Assembly: GCA_030704615.1 (NCBI GenBank)
Contig: CM060731.1
Span: 57,206,756 to 57,270,755, forward strand
Length of the DNA: 64,000 nucleotides
Direction: 5' to 3'
DNA from: Takakia lepidozioides
Taxonomy: Eukaryota > Streptophyta > Takakiopsida > Takakiales > Takakiaceae
Under the pieces are notes generated by a model. It saw nothing but the letters and a program-made list of their open reading frames with translations. It was not told the origin of the DNA and did not search any database. Both the position numbers and the translations under genes were made by a program. Below, piece after piece: positions 43,669 to 56,163 of the stretch (its first letter is position 1; each line of letters starts with the position of its first letter).

Positions 43669-44310
43669 GACCTGTGACTCCCAGTGTTCTCAATAACACT
43701 TGAGCTGCCAATCTCAAACAAGCCAGAAAACTCTCCTGAAATCCCCTTCAAGAAAAGTGAGGTCTTTTTCTCTTGCTTCTAGTAACCGTCCAACATCCCA
43801 AAATTGAAGCTTTTAGTCTGACATGTTGGTTCAATTAATATCAAGAAAATTACACCATATTTTAATTGAATAATGAGAGGAAGATATACTTACTACTCCT
43901 TTGGCTGGGAGGGCACAGTCATCAGAAGGATTTGTAGCGGCTGTGGTGCGATGCTCAATTGTTGCGCAAAGGGTTGGGATTCTTGTTTGCTCGCATGTAA
44001 GTTTTGGGATAAAGTAAGTATATAGGAATAATGCCTCTCAAGTTTGTGGGGGCCTATCCATTAGAGGATGGTCCAGGAATTAAAAAGGGGGATAATAATA
44101 TAATATTGACGCCTCCCGAAGCAAGTGTAAATTATGGTGTCTCTTCACCCCGAAGGATTACTGCCTTCGGCTAGGAAGGTGAACACCTTTGTGACACTAA
44201 GGGTGGATTGAACCCACAAGCACTTCCGAGGTGGTATGTGCCCATTATCACTGGTCTACAATTTGGTTGTCAAAATGGGGATATATGTATCACAGCGGCA
44301 TGAAAAACAA
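43669..44310 (-). repeat. large inverted repeat, right arm
   Basis: This is the reverse complement of 37912-38370. It is longer because the SINE at 44095-44276 is inserted within the segment GGGGATATATGTAT, which is uninterrupted in the left arm. Together the arms bracket block A and about 260 bp of extra sequence. I see no matching short duplication outside the arms. Confidence 0.75.
44095..44276 (-). mobile_element. tRNA-derived SINE, copy 2
   Basis: The minus strand matches the SINE at 32570: head ACAACCAAATTGTAGACCAG, TAATGGGCACATACCACC, B box GGGTTCAATCC, AAGGTGTTCACCTTCCTAG, and tail GGAGGCGTCAA followed by an AT-rich end. It is flanked by GGGGATA (44088-44094 and 44277-44283). The left inverted-repeat arm (about 37942) shows the empty site. 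Confidence 0.85.
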
Positions 44311-46010
44311 GCAGCTCATCGCGTAATGGCTCCTCCTTATGGTGAGTGCCTATTAGAGTATTGATGATGATATATGTTTGTCGCAAGGAGTGTAATTAGG
44401 TAATCTAAAGGCAATAAATACAGATTTACGGTCCGTCCAATATGCTTCTATAATGCCAAATATGATGCCAAATATGTAGTGTTGGTGAGGTGCATTTGTC
44501 TAAACATGGGAGATCCATAAATAGTAGTACTAATTATAAATTAATAATACAAGTTAATTAATACAAATTAATAAAAGAAGTGTCACATTAGTGGAAAAAG
44601 TAACCACTTTCTGAAGGCTTACTGGGGGGAACTTTCCCGTGATTCTAGCAAACTAGCTAGCTAAACCGATCAGCGAAGAGAGCTGAGCTATGGAGGCTGG
44701 TGCCAGATCGAGCAGATGGAAATGCTACTAAGAGAGGATAGGTCTTCTAAGAGAATCTGAGAAGAGCGTAGAGAAAAGCAGTGGAGAATTGAGAAGGCAT
44801 CGCAACACAGAATCAACAAGTGTCTGGAGCTGGAACAACACTTCCGGAAGAAGTGGGCGATTGCAGGGGTGGTGATTATTATCTGCAGAGTAACTTGGAG
44901 ATACTAGAATTTCAAGTGCGCTTTAGACTTAGGATCTATAGCTCGTTTGTGACGCCAATTGAATTCAGTGTCCTCCCCATCACCAGGGGACCTCCCATTG
45001 AGCAGGGATGGATTCCTGCCATTGAATGCGTAAGTTGGGAAGAGAGGCTCCGAGCAGGTCATTTTTACCCCAGGTGCTGGCGAAATCTTGCAGCAGCTCC
45101 TCCCCCTGCGCTCTAAAGTACTAATTGAGAATTAGAGTTGTATGTGAAAATAAGACAATGAATTTTTGCAATTGATTTGTTGTTACGGTATTACTCTGTA
45201 AAAGATCTACATTAAAATCCTTATTATTATAGTTGGACATTGTGAAGTCATGATTCCGGCGCTATGGGTTTGTTCCTCTTCCTCTACCGGACTTAATCCT
45301 ATCTGGGGAATGTAGTCGATAGATGGGCCTGGCAGAGAAGACGAAATCTCACAAAGAGGACGCAACTGAATCAGACTTCCAAAACGCATTCATCCACACA
45401 CTCAAGCACACCGTTACACCCAGCGTACACTCGCGTAAGACCCAAAAGCCACCACCACCACTGCCACGTCAGTCGAGCTTAGGTCGTAATCTAATCTTAG
45501 TGCCGCGTGACACTTACATATAGGCCAGCCAGATGCCCTTCCGGCATAGCCATAGAAAGAAGCCAGATCACCCAGATCCATCCTAATCTAATCCTAAACT
45601 AGATGTTAGAATAAGACGGCACCTAATAAAGTCATCAGCTGTTGCCAGCACATCCTCATGCGCAAGGTGTAAGTTTATCCAGACTTCATCCTGGCTCCGT
45701 CCATCCCTAAATCATTCGGGGCGCATCCCTCCTCCGTTCATCCAAGTCGAAAAAGAAGGTAAGAATGAATCCCAGCTCCACATATGTGAAGTCTGCTGGG
45801 CCACTAGAAACTGTGAGCTCCTGCGAGTGATGAGCTCAGGAAGAACAAAAACGAAGCCTAGCCAAAACAAACTACACACCCGACACACAAAGGATGAAAA
45901 AACCTAGGGAAGAAAATCTCACCCTGCAAGCTGGGTGGAGGACAAAACATCCCATAGGAAAAATCCCAAGTGCTACAATTGGTGCAGAAAACTGTCACGA
46001 AATTCAAAAA
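44311..46010. other. stretch without a supported gene
   Basis: The plus-strand frame 44820-45116 is open for 98 codons but has no recognisable domain. The left end of the gypsy element (3' LTR side on the minus strand) should lie near 45.9-46.0 kb, but I could not identify an LTR pair. Confidence 0.35.
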
Positions 46011-49000
46011 CTACTCTAAAGAAGAAGATGTCATGGTCTGATCACAAGCTATCCGAGTTGTGGGGGTGAAGATCACCTGACGGTTCTCAACATTCAAACA
46101 GGTTAGATCAAAAGTAAGAGTGCATGGAACAAGCAATGAAATATGAATGGAGCTAGCTAGGTGAGGAGTAGAAGCATGCTGGGGGAGCAAGACATACTGC
46201 CTACCGGAAAGAATATCAGAGATAAGGTAAGAGCCATCAATCCTACGTTTGGCCTTAGATATCTGCTTACCAGGCTGGAGCCTGACACAAACAGATTGGC
46301 CTACCTTGAATGATTCAGAATACACAACACGTTCCAGTCTGTTCCAATTCTTGGCCTAAGCAGCTTGGGCAAACACAATGTTAGATTTTTTTTGTTTCAC
46401 GCAAACTACGACGTCTAGCATCCATGGAAAGCAAAAAGACTTCCCAATTCTCAGGCTCAGTTGTGGATACCTGCAGCCAGGAGATATGCAAAGGAGTTCT
46501 ACATTTCCTACCATACAAAAGTTCAAAAAGTGAGATTTTGGTACTGGCATGGGTGAAAGTGGCAGCCCCCGTTCTCTTCCTTTCATGACCCTAACTTCAT
46601 TTTCAGTTGGCTGCCTATGAGGAGGCAAGCAGACTGTAGGGCGCAGCTCAGTCCCTTGGTCGGGATACAAACCAAGGCAGACGCAAGACAAGATGAACAA
46701 TCCTAAGGTAAGGGAAAGTACCAGACCCTACTGCAGGATGTCAGACTAGAATTCATGCCAATACCAAAAGAAATTCAACCAACATCAAACTGAAGTAGAT
46801 CCCAAGTATCAAGCAGATCTGGAGGAACATAAGGATAGTCTAGCAAATGACACAAGGCAAAGGGATCCGAAACAGTCACAGCGGGTGATGTAGAGCGTGC
46901 AGTATGAGAGACTAGGTCATTTAAGGTAGTGTAAGGTTCAGGGATTTTGGGTTCGCCTCGAGTCAAAGCATATGCGTTAACATTGTCCTTCCCACGCTTG
47001 TAAGATATGGTGAAGTCATAGCCTTGCAGTATTAGAGCCCACCGAGCTAATCTGCCAGTGAGTTCACGAGGAGTTAGCAAGGCTTTCAAAGGTAAATGAT
47101 CAGTTTCAATGGTAAAATGACAACCATGTAAATACTGCCTAAAATATTTGACTCCAAAGATAACTGCAAGGCCTTCCTTGTCAGTGATAGAGTAATTACG
47201 CTCATGTTTATCAAGGCGGCGGGAGGCGTAGGCAATGGCATGCTCCTGACCATCCTGAATCTGGCTCAACACTGCAGAGATAGCTAAATCACTGGCATCA
47301 GTTTGCAAGATAAATGGCAAGGTAAAATCAGGATAAGCAAGCACAGGAGCAGAGGTTAGTGCAATTTTGAGCTTCTCAAAGGCGGATATTTCAGCAGTAC
47401 CCCACACAAAATGAGCATCCTTGGATAACAAGCGAGTGAGTGGAGCAGCTAGTTTGGCAAATTGAAAAATGAAGCAACGATAGTAAGAACCCAAGCCCAA
47501 GAAGGCCTTAACACATGTTTTATCTCTAGGGGTTGGATAGTTCTACACAGTTTGGATCTTAGTTGGGTCAGGACTGATGCCAGCAGCAGAAAGCAGATGG
47601 CCCAAGAAATGGTGCTGTTCCATACAAAAATCACACTACTTGGCTTTAACTGTAAGCCCGGCTGCACGAAGTCTGCACACAACCCGTTGTAAATCCAGTA
47701 GATGAGCATCAAACGTTGTAGAATAAATGTTGATGTCATCAATGTAAACTAAAGCACACTCCCAAAGAAGGTTTCCTAAAACAATGTCCATAAGGCGTTG
47801 AAATGTAGCAGTGGCGTTGCAAAGGCCAAAAGGCATTGTTTCAAATTGGAAGAGGCCCATCCTGCAAGTGAAGGCAACTTTCTCCTTAGCAGCAGCAGTT
47901 AAAGGAACTTGCCAAAAGCCAGAGGCTAAATCCAATGAAGAGAAGATAGTGGCCCCATTAAGTTGATCTAGCGTTTCATTAATGCGTGACAAAGGGTAGA
48001 CATCTTTCTTTGTAATGGCATTTAAACGCCGAAAGTCTACGCAAAAATGGGTTGAACCATCCTTCTTACCCACTAAGACAATGGGACTGGCCCAAGGGGA
48101 TATGGAGGGGGTGATCACACCAGCATCAAGCATCTTGGTAATCTCTTCATGAATGACTTTGCGCTCACGAACACTCTCCCTATAAGCATGTTGTTTGATA
48201 GGCTTACCATCCGTGATGATGTCATGATCCAGAAGCGTGGTGCGGCTTAAGTCATGGGGCCCTTTACTAAAGATATCGAGATTGTCACGGAGAAACAGGT
48301 GCATGCGACTAATCTGTTGGGGAGTAAGGTGATCACCCACTTTGATATCTTTCAAGACCTGCTGGAAATGTTGCTCGTGTTCGGGAGTAAGCATGCCATT
48401 GTCAGTGGAGCCGAAGTGAGAGGCAAACGCCTGGAGTTGGTCAATGGGGGAGTCCACCAGTCTAATATCATGAAGACTGAGGCCTTTCTAAACAAAGGCC
48501 AACTCAGACAAAGGAGAAGCAGTGAGCCTAGCAAGGACCTGACCCTTGCGGATACTGATGCTGATACGTTCTGGATTAGCAACCAGTAATTTGACCTCTC
48601 CTTTAAATCCCCTGTCTAAAACCCCAGAAGCAATCAGATAGTGCTTTTGGAGGGTAAGTTTTTTCTAGCCTTCAACCTCAAGGAAATGACCTGTGGGGCA
48701 AGCAAAAGCTAAGCCTGTAGGTACTATGCGCTGAGAAAAAATTGGGATAATGAAGTCAATTGGAGAACGTAGCAACATGGTATTCTTTGCCACAGGCAAG
48801 GGAGGTCCAGACTTCTTACCTGGTGGAGGGAAATGCCATTGGTACAAATTATCACCAAGTGGTTGGAACTGGCTGAATCTGGCCCAATTATAATGCAAAC
48901 CCACTTGCTCCTTCATCTGCTCAGCTTGAAGCTTGAGACGAGAATAGTTGGCCATAGAGGTCCCAGCGCAATAGGAACATGGCTTAGACTCACCTTGTAA

Positions 49001-50419
49001 GGTTGTCCCTCACCATTGTGAAGGCACATAAGATTGTTCATGATGTCAATGTTGGCCTCTGCACCCTTCATCCAATCCAGTCCCAGTAAAATTTGTTCAC
49101 CCATGGTGACAATGCAGGTCAACAAGACAGTTTTCCCACTAATGCGGATAGGCAAGGTGACCAACCCTATGGGTTCATATGACGTGCCATCAGCTATGGT
49201 AACCTCAAGGCCACGGGCAGGGCTAATTTTTAATCCAAGAATGTGAACTGTACTGAGTAGAATGCTAGACATGGTACATCCGGTATCAATAACACAAGGA
49301 AAGGAAAGATGGCCCACATGACATTGTGTCATCAATGGGTGGATCCGGTCCCTACTGATGCGCTTATAGGCCTCACAATGCATGAGTTTGAAATCACGAG
49401 AAAGAACATCACTTACCAGCGTTTTGGGGTTCTTACCATGGTCATCTGGCACCCTCACAGTCGACCGGGTTCGTTTAAAGTACCCTTCTGTTTTTGGTCT
49501 CTTTGCAACTGTTCAATCAGAGCAGATAAGTCAGATTGGTAAGGGCACCACCTGGTGTAATGCTTAGTAGACTTGCAGATCATGCATGCCACACTGAAGT
49601 CCTGGCTTCGTGACGAATGCCAGCATTGGTCTTACCTTGAGGCCCAGATTTGGCAGTGACTGTAGAGTTCCAGCCTACCTCGGCTTTGAAGGCTTGAAGT
49701 TCTCCCTGGATTTCATTACGAAAAGATGCCCTTTACAAAACAATGTTTCAAAATAGCAGGTCTCTCTGAGGCAATCAAAACTGACTTATAGATTGTAGTT
49801 CACAAGTCAGTGTAGTATTTCCACACACTGTCGCCATAATGAAATTTTAAGTCTGGTGTGGTGTAAGCTATGGGTTTTTCTTCACGAAAGAGCTTGCGAG
49901 CCAATTCTCTGGCTTCTACCCAAGTAAGATCATTTTTGTCCTTAATATTGGACTCTTGAACAGTTGTCTGCCCTCTCCCTTGAGACAAATCCGAAAAGAC
50001 ATTACTTGGAACCGTGGGGGAACTCCATTCATTTCAGTGCTGATTTCAAAAAATTCCAAGAAGGACTCAAAATCCTCCCCTAAGTTGTACTCAGGGTATT
50101 GTTGCTTTTGCATTCGCTCCCCATGATCAATTTTCTGTGGAGTGGTATCCGGAACTTTAGTTTGTTTTAGCAACATCTTTATAAGCGGGGGGCAATTTGA
50201 AATCACCCCCATGGCTTCACACAGCTCGTCCAAATCAAATGTGGGTTGAGGCACAGTCGCCGGATCCTTGTGATCTCTGGACGACTCTCCCCTTTCCATA
50301 TTATTTCTTTCATTAGTTGCTGTCTCTTCCCTCTCCTCCGCTGCACGTTTTTCCAACTCACTTAGTCCCATCGTCTTTTCTGCTTCTCTCTCTAGCATAG
50401 ATCTTGTAAATACAGGCAT
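46011..50419 (-). mobile_element. decayed Ty3/gypsy retrotransposon 1
   Basis: Minus-strand order: gag-like region (50419-49916, MPVFTRSMLEREAEKTMGLS; continued 49988-49800), aspartic protease (49458-48913, CVIDTGCTMSSI and ILLGLDWM), reverse transcriptase (48457-47636, FRRLNAITKKDVYPL, FGLCNATATFQRL, catalytic YIDD), RNase H (47500-46775, QTDASDLAISAVLSQ and ETDHLPLKALL), then a short integrase end (LYGRKCRTPL in a broken frame and SFKVGQSVCVRLQPGKQ, 46325-46011). Most of the integrase catalytic core is deleted between about 46700 and 46775. There are stops after VKAK in RT and at later points, and frame changes near 48600 and 46700. No LTRs or primer-binding site were identified. The order PR-RT-RH-INT defines Ty3/gypsy; the element cannot move by itself. 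Confidence 0.88.
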
Positions 50420-51700
50420 GAGAAGAGGAATACACGGCTACCTATCCGAAGGGGCATTGAGCTTTGAATCCACCCAGACACACAGTGAGATGTGATGAAG
50501 CGATGCTTGTGCAGCAGGTACACTCCTTCCCCCAAGAAAGCCCACAGTTCTTCTTCACCCTTGAGCCAAAAAGTCACGCGCACGATGCTGCGTACCACCT
50601 TTTCCTTCACCAACAACGTATGGACAGGATATGCCTTGGCTGCTTCGGCCTTGTAGAGACCTACTGCTTCACGCCGAAAACACACCCCCGGAAAGATCAA
50701 CACATCACTGGGACAAATCAAAGTCGGGAATACCAATGATGAGCTCTTCCCAAGTGGGATCCCGGGTAGGAGTTGGCGGAACTCGAGGCCTTAAATTAGC
50801 AAGCAGAATTGATGTACCTCCTTTAACCAGTTCCCACAATCGTAGAGGGCTCGGTTTGGCCTTGAATTGTCTTTTCTTTCTTGTAATAAAACAATGGCTT
50901 CGGATGATCTTCCCAAAACCAAGCCCACATGCATACTGAAATAGATAACCCTCCGAGAGGCAATCCTGTCCCGGACATAAGGCCAGGTGAGGTAGGAGCC
51001 GTCCATGACGGTGCAACCTAAAAAGAACCTGGCATCTCTGAGTCAGCTTCGAGGGGAAGCAACATATAAACAGGGGACGGGCAGAGTAAGCACAGCTTAC
51101 CAGAGAGGGCGAGAGCGGCTGCGCGTAAGGAGAGTGCCGAGCTGTCTTAGTGGACTTGACAAATGGGAGGAACCCAACATCGGCTTCTCTGTGGGCTGTG
51201 GGCGACGGGGCTGGAGAAGTGGCCGAGCCCAAGATGGCATTCACCAGGATGAAGCCTACAAAAAGAAGCAGCTTGTTGCTCCTCCAAGCGATCCGTCAAA
51301 GAGCTCCCTTCTGGTGAGCCAAGTCCTTCGCAGTCCCTGCATCTCTGACAATGTCCTCCCTGCACCCGCACAACAAGCACGGTATGAACAATGGAGGCCG
51401 CATCATACTCTACTGAGTTCTCCCAAAATGCACCAAAATGGACAGTGGTGTCATTTGAAAGATGGAAATGGAAAGGTTGCTCCGCAATGATGTTACCACC
51501 TAGCTTCAGAGATAGCTCCACCTCCTTGGATGCCGAATAGTAGGTAGCATGGTGGGTAGTGATCCAAGCTCCTGCCAAGCCTTCCAGGCCATTAGGCAGC
51601 AAGATAGAGTGGGGGTTTGCGGGCCCATTGATCTGCCCGTAGATGATGGGAGTGATTGTAGATGATGGGAGTGATTTCGCACAGTGCGGAGGGGACATGG
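50420..51700 (-). other. coding-like minus-strand sequence of unknown origin
   Basis: Minus-strand frames at 51698-51147 (contains GAWITTHHATYYSASKEVEL and SLKLGGNIIAEQPFHFHLSN), 51244-50705 and 50736-50410 (LWAFLGEGVYLLHKHRFITS) look like pieces of a real protein broken by frame shifts. I do not recognise the family. They lie just upstream of the gypsy gag, so they could be part of that element, captured sequence, or an older insertion. Confidence 0.3.
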
Positions 51701-52524
51701 ACCTGACAGCGGGCCCACTACATTAAAACGATCCCTATTGCCATGTTTATCTTATATATGAAAAAAACGTCAATTTCTTGGAATGGTGGAGGTTCTCCAG
51801 CAATAGAGACCTGCGTCGGTGGACACTGGCAGTATCGCTTGTTGCATGAAACTATGCATAGTTGTTTCATGCATGCTCCCAAATCTGGTCTACAACTGTA
51901 GCAATTGTGTTCTCAAGTGGGTGGCCTCTGTCCCCCAACCTTGAACTCCAACATGAAAAAACCGATGTTATAGTGTGAGGGAGTCAAGCCGCATCAATCA
52001 ATAACAACATACCCCAATACCCTTACAATCACTATATGAACTTTCAATGGGATTGGACCTTGGTGGGTTAAGGCTAGCTTTTGACAATATTCATGCAAGT
52101 TCGTCAAGGGCTCCATCCAAAGCCACACCACAAGAAACAAACAAACATGTGCAAATTTAAGATACTGAACAAACTTGTGCACAGGGCTGCCCCTCTAATC
52201 AAGCTCATCAACATACATATTCACTTCCATCTTCAAGCTTTGGAGAAGCTCCACCACCCAAACCCAGAATTAGGACAGCACTCTGATTTCCATCCACTGT
52301 CACCGAAGTCAGTCCAATATCACCCCTTCAGTCAAGTCCAATTATGGCCTGACTTCCCACCTATGCCGGGTAGACCCCAGTATCATTTCCCCTGGATATG
52401 CCACAGGAAATGCAATCAACAGTACATCATGGTCAATACTCTCAGGAAATGGTGGATGATTTGAGTAGCTACATAGATCAATGAATGAAGCCAGACACTC
52501 GCATCTTTCCAAGAAAACATCCTT

Positions 52525-55145
52525 TCACCAGTAATCCCCACAAGAACAAATCCCATCTTCAAAGTGGTGAAAGCGGTTAGCGTCCCGTACAACAATTGCT
52601 CGGCCAACAATTTTTGAGATGAATTTGGTGGAGGTGTGGCAGTCACCACACACTCGAAGATTCTTGATGAGACGGAGAGGCGTCCTAGGGGTTGTGCTGA
52701 TCAGCCCAAAACCAATGGCCAGCTTCTCACTGTGGTGGCAAAGAGAAAATTCCTTTTCCTCCTCCCCCACATCGTGCAATACAAAGCGCGTGTCAGGCAC
52801 ATACCCCGCCTCCTTCATCTCCCCAGACAATCTTCTCAGCTCAGCATGGATTTCCTTAATTCTGGGATGCAACTTGTCATCTACAACGAAGGTGTGCACC
52901 CTGTTGCCAACCTCAATGCAGCAGCGACCTGGCTCCTTTCTAACCCCTCTGACCTTCATCATTCTTCTCACCTTTGCAGTATCATCCCACCTGCCAGCTG
53001 CAGCATAGATGTTGAGAGCAACACATAAGTCGCGGCATCCTGTTCATCCCACGTGAGGATAGATGTTGCCGCACGTTCAGCCATCTCCACATTGCCATGG
53101 ATTCTGCAGGCACCAAGCAAGGCCTTCCACACCACAGCATCTGGATTGATTGGCATTTTATTAATCAGGTCCACTGCCTCATCCAGTTGTCCCGCACGTC
53201 CAAGAAGGTCCACCATGCAGCCAAAGTGCTTTACCGTCGGAGTGACACCATGATCTTGAATCAGGGAATCAAAGTAGCGTCTTCCTTCATTCAGTAGGCC
53301 AGCGTGGCTGCATGCAGAGAGAACACATATATAGGTGATACTGTCCGGCTTCAAGCCGTTCTTTTGCATTCCTTCAAATAGTTGCACGACCTCCCTATGA
53401 CAACCATGCTGTGCATATCCTGCGATCATCGCACTCCACGACACCACATTACGTTCAGCCATATTGTCGAACACTCCCTTTGCATCCTCCATGCACCCAC
53501 ATTTGGCATACATGTCCACAAGGGTATTGTTCAGAATCACATCTGGTACAATTCCAGCTTTGGTGATGCAACCATGCACCTCTTTGCCCTTTTCCAGGGC
53601 TGCCAGGCTTGCACACGCACTGCAAACACACACAAATGTGATGTGGTCGGGCTTCACCCCTTCCCCCATCATTTGCTCATACGTCTCCAAAGCCTCCATC
53701 CCGCACCCTTGCTGTGCACACCCTGCGATCATCGCACTCCACGACACCACATCTCGTTCAGCCATATTGTCGAACACTCCCTTTGCATCCTCCATGCTCC
53801 CACATTTCGCATACATGTCCACCAGGGTATTGTTCAGAATGACATTTGGTACAATTCCAGCTTTGACGATGTCGCCATGCACCTCTTTGCCCTTTTCCAG
53901 GGCTGCCAGGCTTGCACACGCACTGCAAACGCACACAAATGTGATTTGGTCGGGCTTCACCCCTTCCCCCATCATTTGCTCATACGTCTCCAAAGCCTCC
54001 ATCCCGCGCCCCTGCTGTGCATACCCTGCGATCATCGCGTTCCACGACACCACATTTCGTTCAGCCATATTGTCGAACACTCCCTTTGCATCCTCGATGC
54101 TCCCACATTTGGCATACATGTCCACAAGGGTATTGTTCAGAATCACATCTGGTACAATTCCAGCTTTGACGATGTCACCATGCACCTCTTTGCCCTTTTC
54201 CAGGGCTGCCAAGCTTGCACACGCACTGCAAACACACACAAACGTGATGTGGTCGGGCTTCACCCCTTCGCACATCATTTGCTCATAGGTCTCCAAAGCC
54301 TCCATCCCGCGCCCCTGCTGTGCATACCCTGCAAGCATCGCGTTCCACGACACCACATTTCGTTCAGCCATATTGTTGAACACTCTCTTTGCATCCTCGA
54401 TGCTCCCACATTTCGCATACATGTCCACTAGGGCAGTGTTCAGGATCACATCTGGTACAATTCCAGCTCTGATGATGTCGCCATGCACCTCTTTGCCTTT
54501 TTCCAGGGCTCCCAGGGTTGCACACGCACTGCAAACGCACACAAATGTGATGTGGTCGGGCTTCACCCCTTCCCCCATCATTTGCTCATAGGTCTCCAAA
54601 GCATTCCTACCACACCCATGCTGGTAAATCCTGCCAACATTATATTCCACGTGATCAAAGATCGTTGAGGCAGTCTGTTGAACACTTGGTGAGCATCCAT
54701 GATGCTCCCGCACTTAACATACATGTTGACAAGGGTGTTGAGTAGAAAAACATTTGGCGTGAATCCACTTTGGATAATGTGAGTGTGCACCTGCTTTCCA
54801 GCTTCCAGGCCTTTCACCTTGATGCACTTATGCAAGAGACAGACATACGTTTCTGAATCTGCTGAAATGCCTCCTTGGTTTAAAGTCTGTAGAGCCTCTT
54901 TCAGTCTGCCTGCCTCACAAAGCATCTTCACATGCCCAGAAGTGCCAGAAGACGCACTGTGGACTCCCGCTCTTGATCCTCTTCCAGAAGCTGTGGTCAT
55001 GGTTAAGGTGCCTGATTTTATCAAACTGTGCCGCTGCAGCTGCTGCCTTTAGTTGACCATCTACCCATGTAGGTTTCTTGAAGCTATTGAGCCACAGGGA
55101 ATCATAGGTAATCTTGTGCTTGAAATCTGGCCCTCTTGGATGAAT
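52525..55145 (-). pseudogene. PDF-PPR chimera, copy B, three frameshifts
   Basis: It has the same organisation and nearly the same length as copy A. Compared with A there is one extra A near 55025, between the PDF part (WVDGQLKAAAAAAQ) and the PPR part (MIKSGTLTMTT); one base lost near 54621, after the first P repeat (GFTKHG in A); and one base lost near 53011, just before the E/DYW region (YVLLSNIY in A). The last 148 codons, including the DYW domain with HSEKLA, CGDCH and terminal DYW, are identical to A in protein sequence. The P-L-S triplets differ from A in order and in single residues, so the repeats recombine. A sequencing error could explain any single shift, but three suggest a true pseudogene. 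Confidence 0.8.
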
Positions 55146-55338
55146 CTGTTCCCACACTCTACCCCTGCTCCTTCAGCTATCCATGCCTCTGCACAAATCA
55201 TGCATTCATCCTTGACTTGCTGCTAGCAGCTGACAATGACAGCCTAGATTTGTTCTAGGAAACACCCAACTCAGCTAACCGCACTAGTTCCTATGCTGAA
55301 TTGCGTCTGCTACTCTCTGTAATCTAACAGGCATTCAC

Positions 55339-55433
55339 CTTTTGGCCTCGGTTGTCCCACCATTGACTGGGGTCAGAAAAGTATTCATTCCACAGCTTCT
55401 CCTCATCTCTGTTACCTGTTTTTCGATACTTTC
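55339..55433 (-). pseudogene. OSB exon, WWDN half (copy B, module 3)
   Basis: A 95-bp exon with CAG/GAAAG acceptor and AAAG/GTGAAT donor encodes KYRKTGNRDEEKLWNEYFS and DPSQWWDNRGQK. The exon itself is intact and phases fit (1/0). It would splice to 55145, where the chimera is frameshifted, hence the pseudogene label. Confidence 0.6.
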
Positions 55434-55575
55434 CTGTTGTCACATTGGCAGTATCATGTCAAAGTCACTCCAAACTAGATTCACTCAACCGGCTAACTTG
55501 CAGAATTCAACGTGGAAATTTAGGGTTGGTTCTGATAAGAGGGAAAAACAGGCTGAAATGTGTTGAAGAAGGTGC

Positions 55576-55723
55576 CTTCATTAGCAGTGCCTGATTTTAT
55601 CAATTGTGCCGATGCTGCTGCGGCTTCCAGTTGACCATCTACCCATGCAGGTTTCTTGTAGCCATCCTTCCACAGGGAATCATAGGTAATCTGGAGCTTG
55701 AAATCCGACCCTCTTGGATGAAT
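55576..55723 (-). pseudogene. OSB exon, PDF half (copy B, module 2)
   Basis: A 148-bp open exon encodes IHPRGSDFKLQITYDSLWK and WVDGQLEAAAASAQLIKSGT. The core PDFK has become SDFK. The donor is of GC type, as in copy A. Phases are 0/1. Confidence 0.6.
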
Positions 55724-55891
55724 CTGGACCCACACTCCATCCCTGCTCCTTCAGCTAACCATGCCTCTGGACATATAATGCATACATCCTTGCCTTGCTG
55801 CTAGCAACTGACAATGACAGCCTAGAATTCTTCGGACGATACTTATCACACTAGTTCCTATGCTGACTTGCATCTGCTTCCAGGCATTCAC

Positions 55892-55986
55892 CTTTTTGTC
55901 TCCATTGTCCCACCATTGACTGGGGTCGCCAAAGTGTTCATTCCAAAGCTTCTCCTCATCTCTGTCATCTGTTTTTGGATTCTTTC
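55892..55986 (-). pseudogene. OSB exon, WWDN half (copy B, module 2)
   Basis: A 95-bp exon encodes KNPKTDDRDEEKLWNEHFG and DPSQWWDNGDKK with normal splice borders and phases 1/0. It is the single form of the exon that is doubled in block A (42442-42623). Confidence 0.6.
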
Positions 55987-56163
55987 CTGCTGCCACATCG
56001 GCAGTAACTTGGCAAAGTCATTCCAAACCACCACAGATCCACTGCAACATTCGGCAAATGAAAGGCTACAACTTGGATGCAGACACCATATTCAATATGC
56101 AAATTCAGGGCCGAGTCTGATGAGAGGGCAAAACAGGCTGAAATAGGTCGAAGAAGAAGGTGC

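Noticed and set aside
37912-44310. Firm call of a Pack-MULE
   Set aside because: Long inverted arms enclose a host gene, but no 8-11 bp target duplication and no transposase were found.
46356-46700. Separate gene in the 114-codon minus-strand frame
   Set aside because: A neighbouring frame shows integrase remnants (LYGRKCRTPL), so it is a shifted shadow of the decayed gypsy element.
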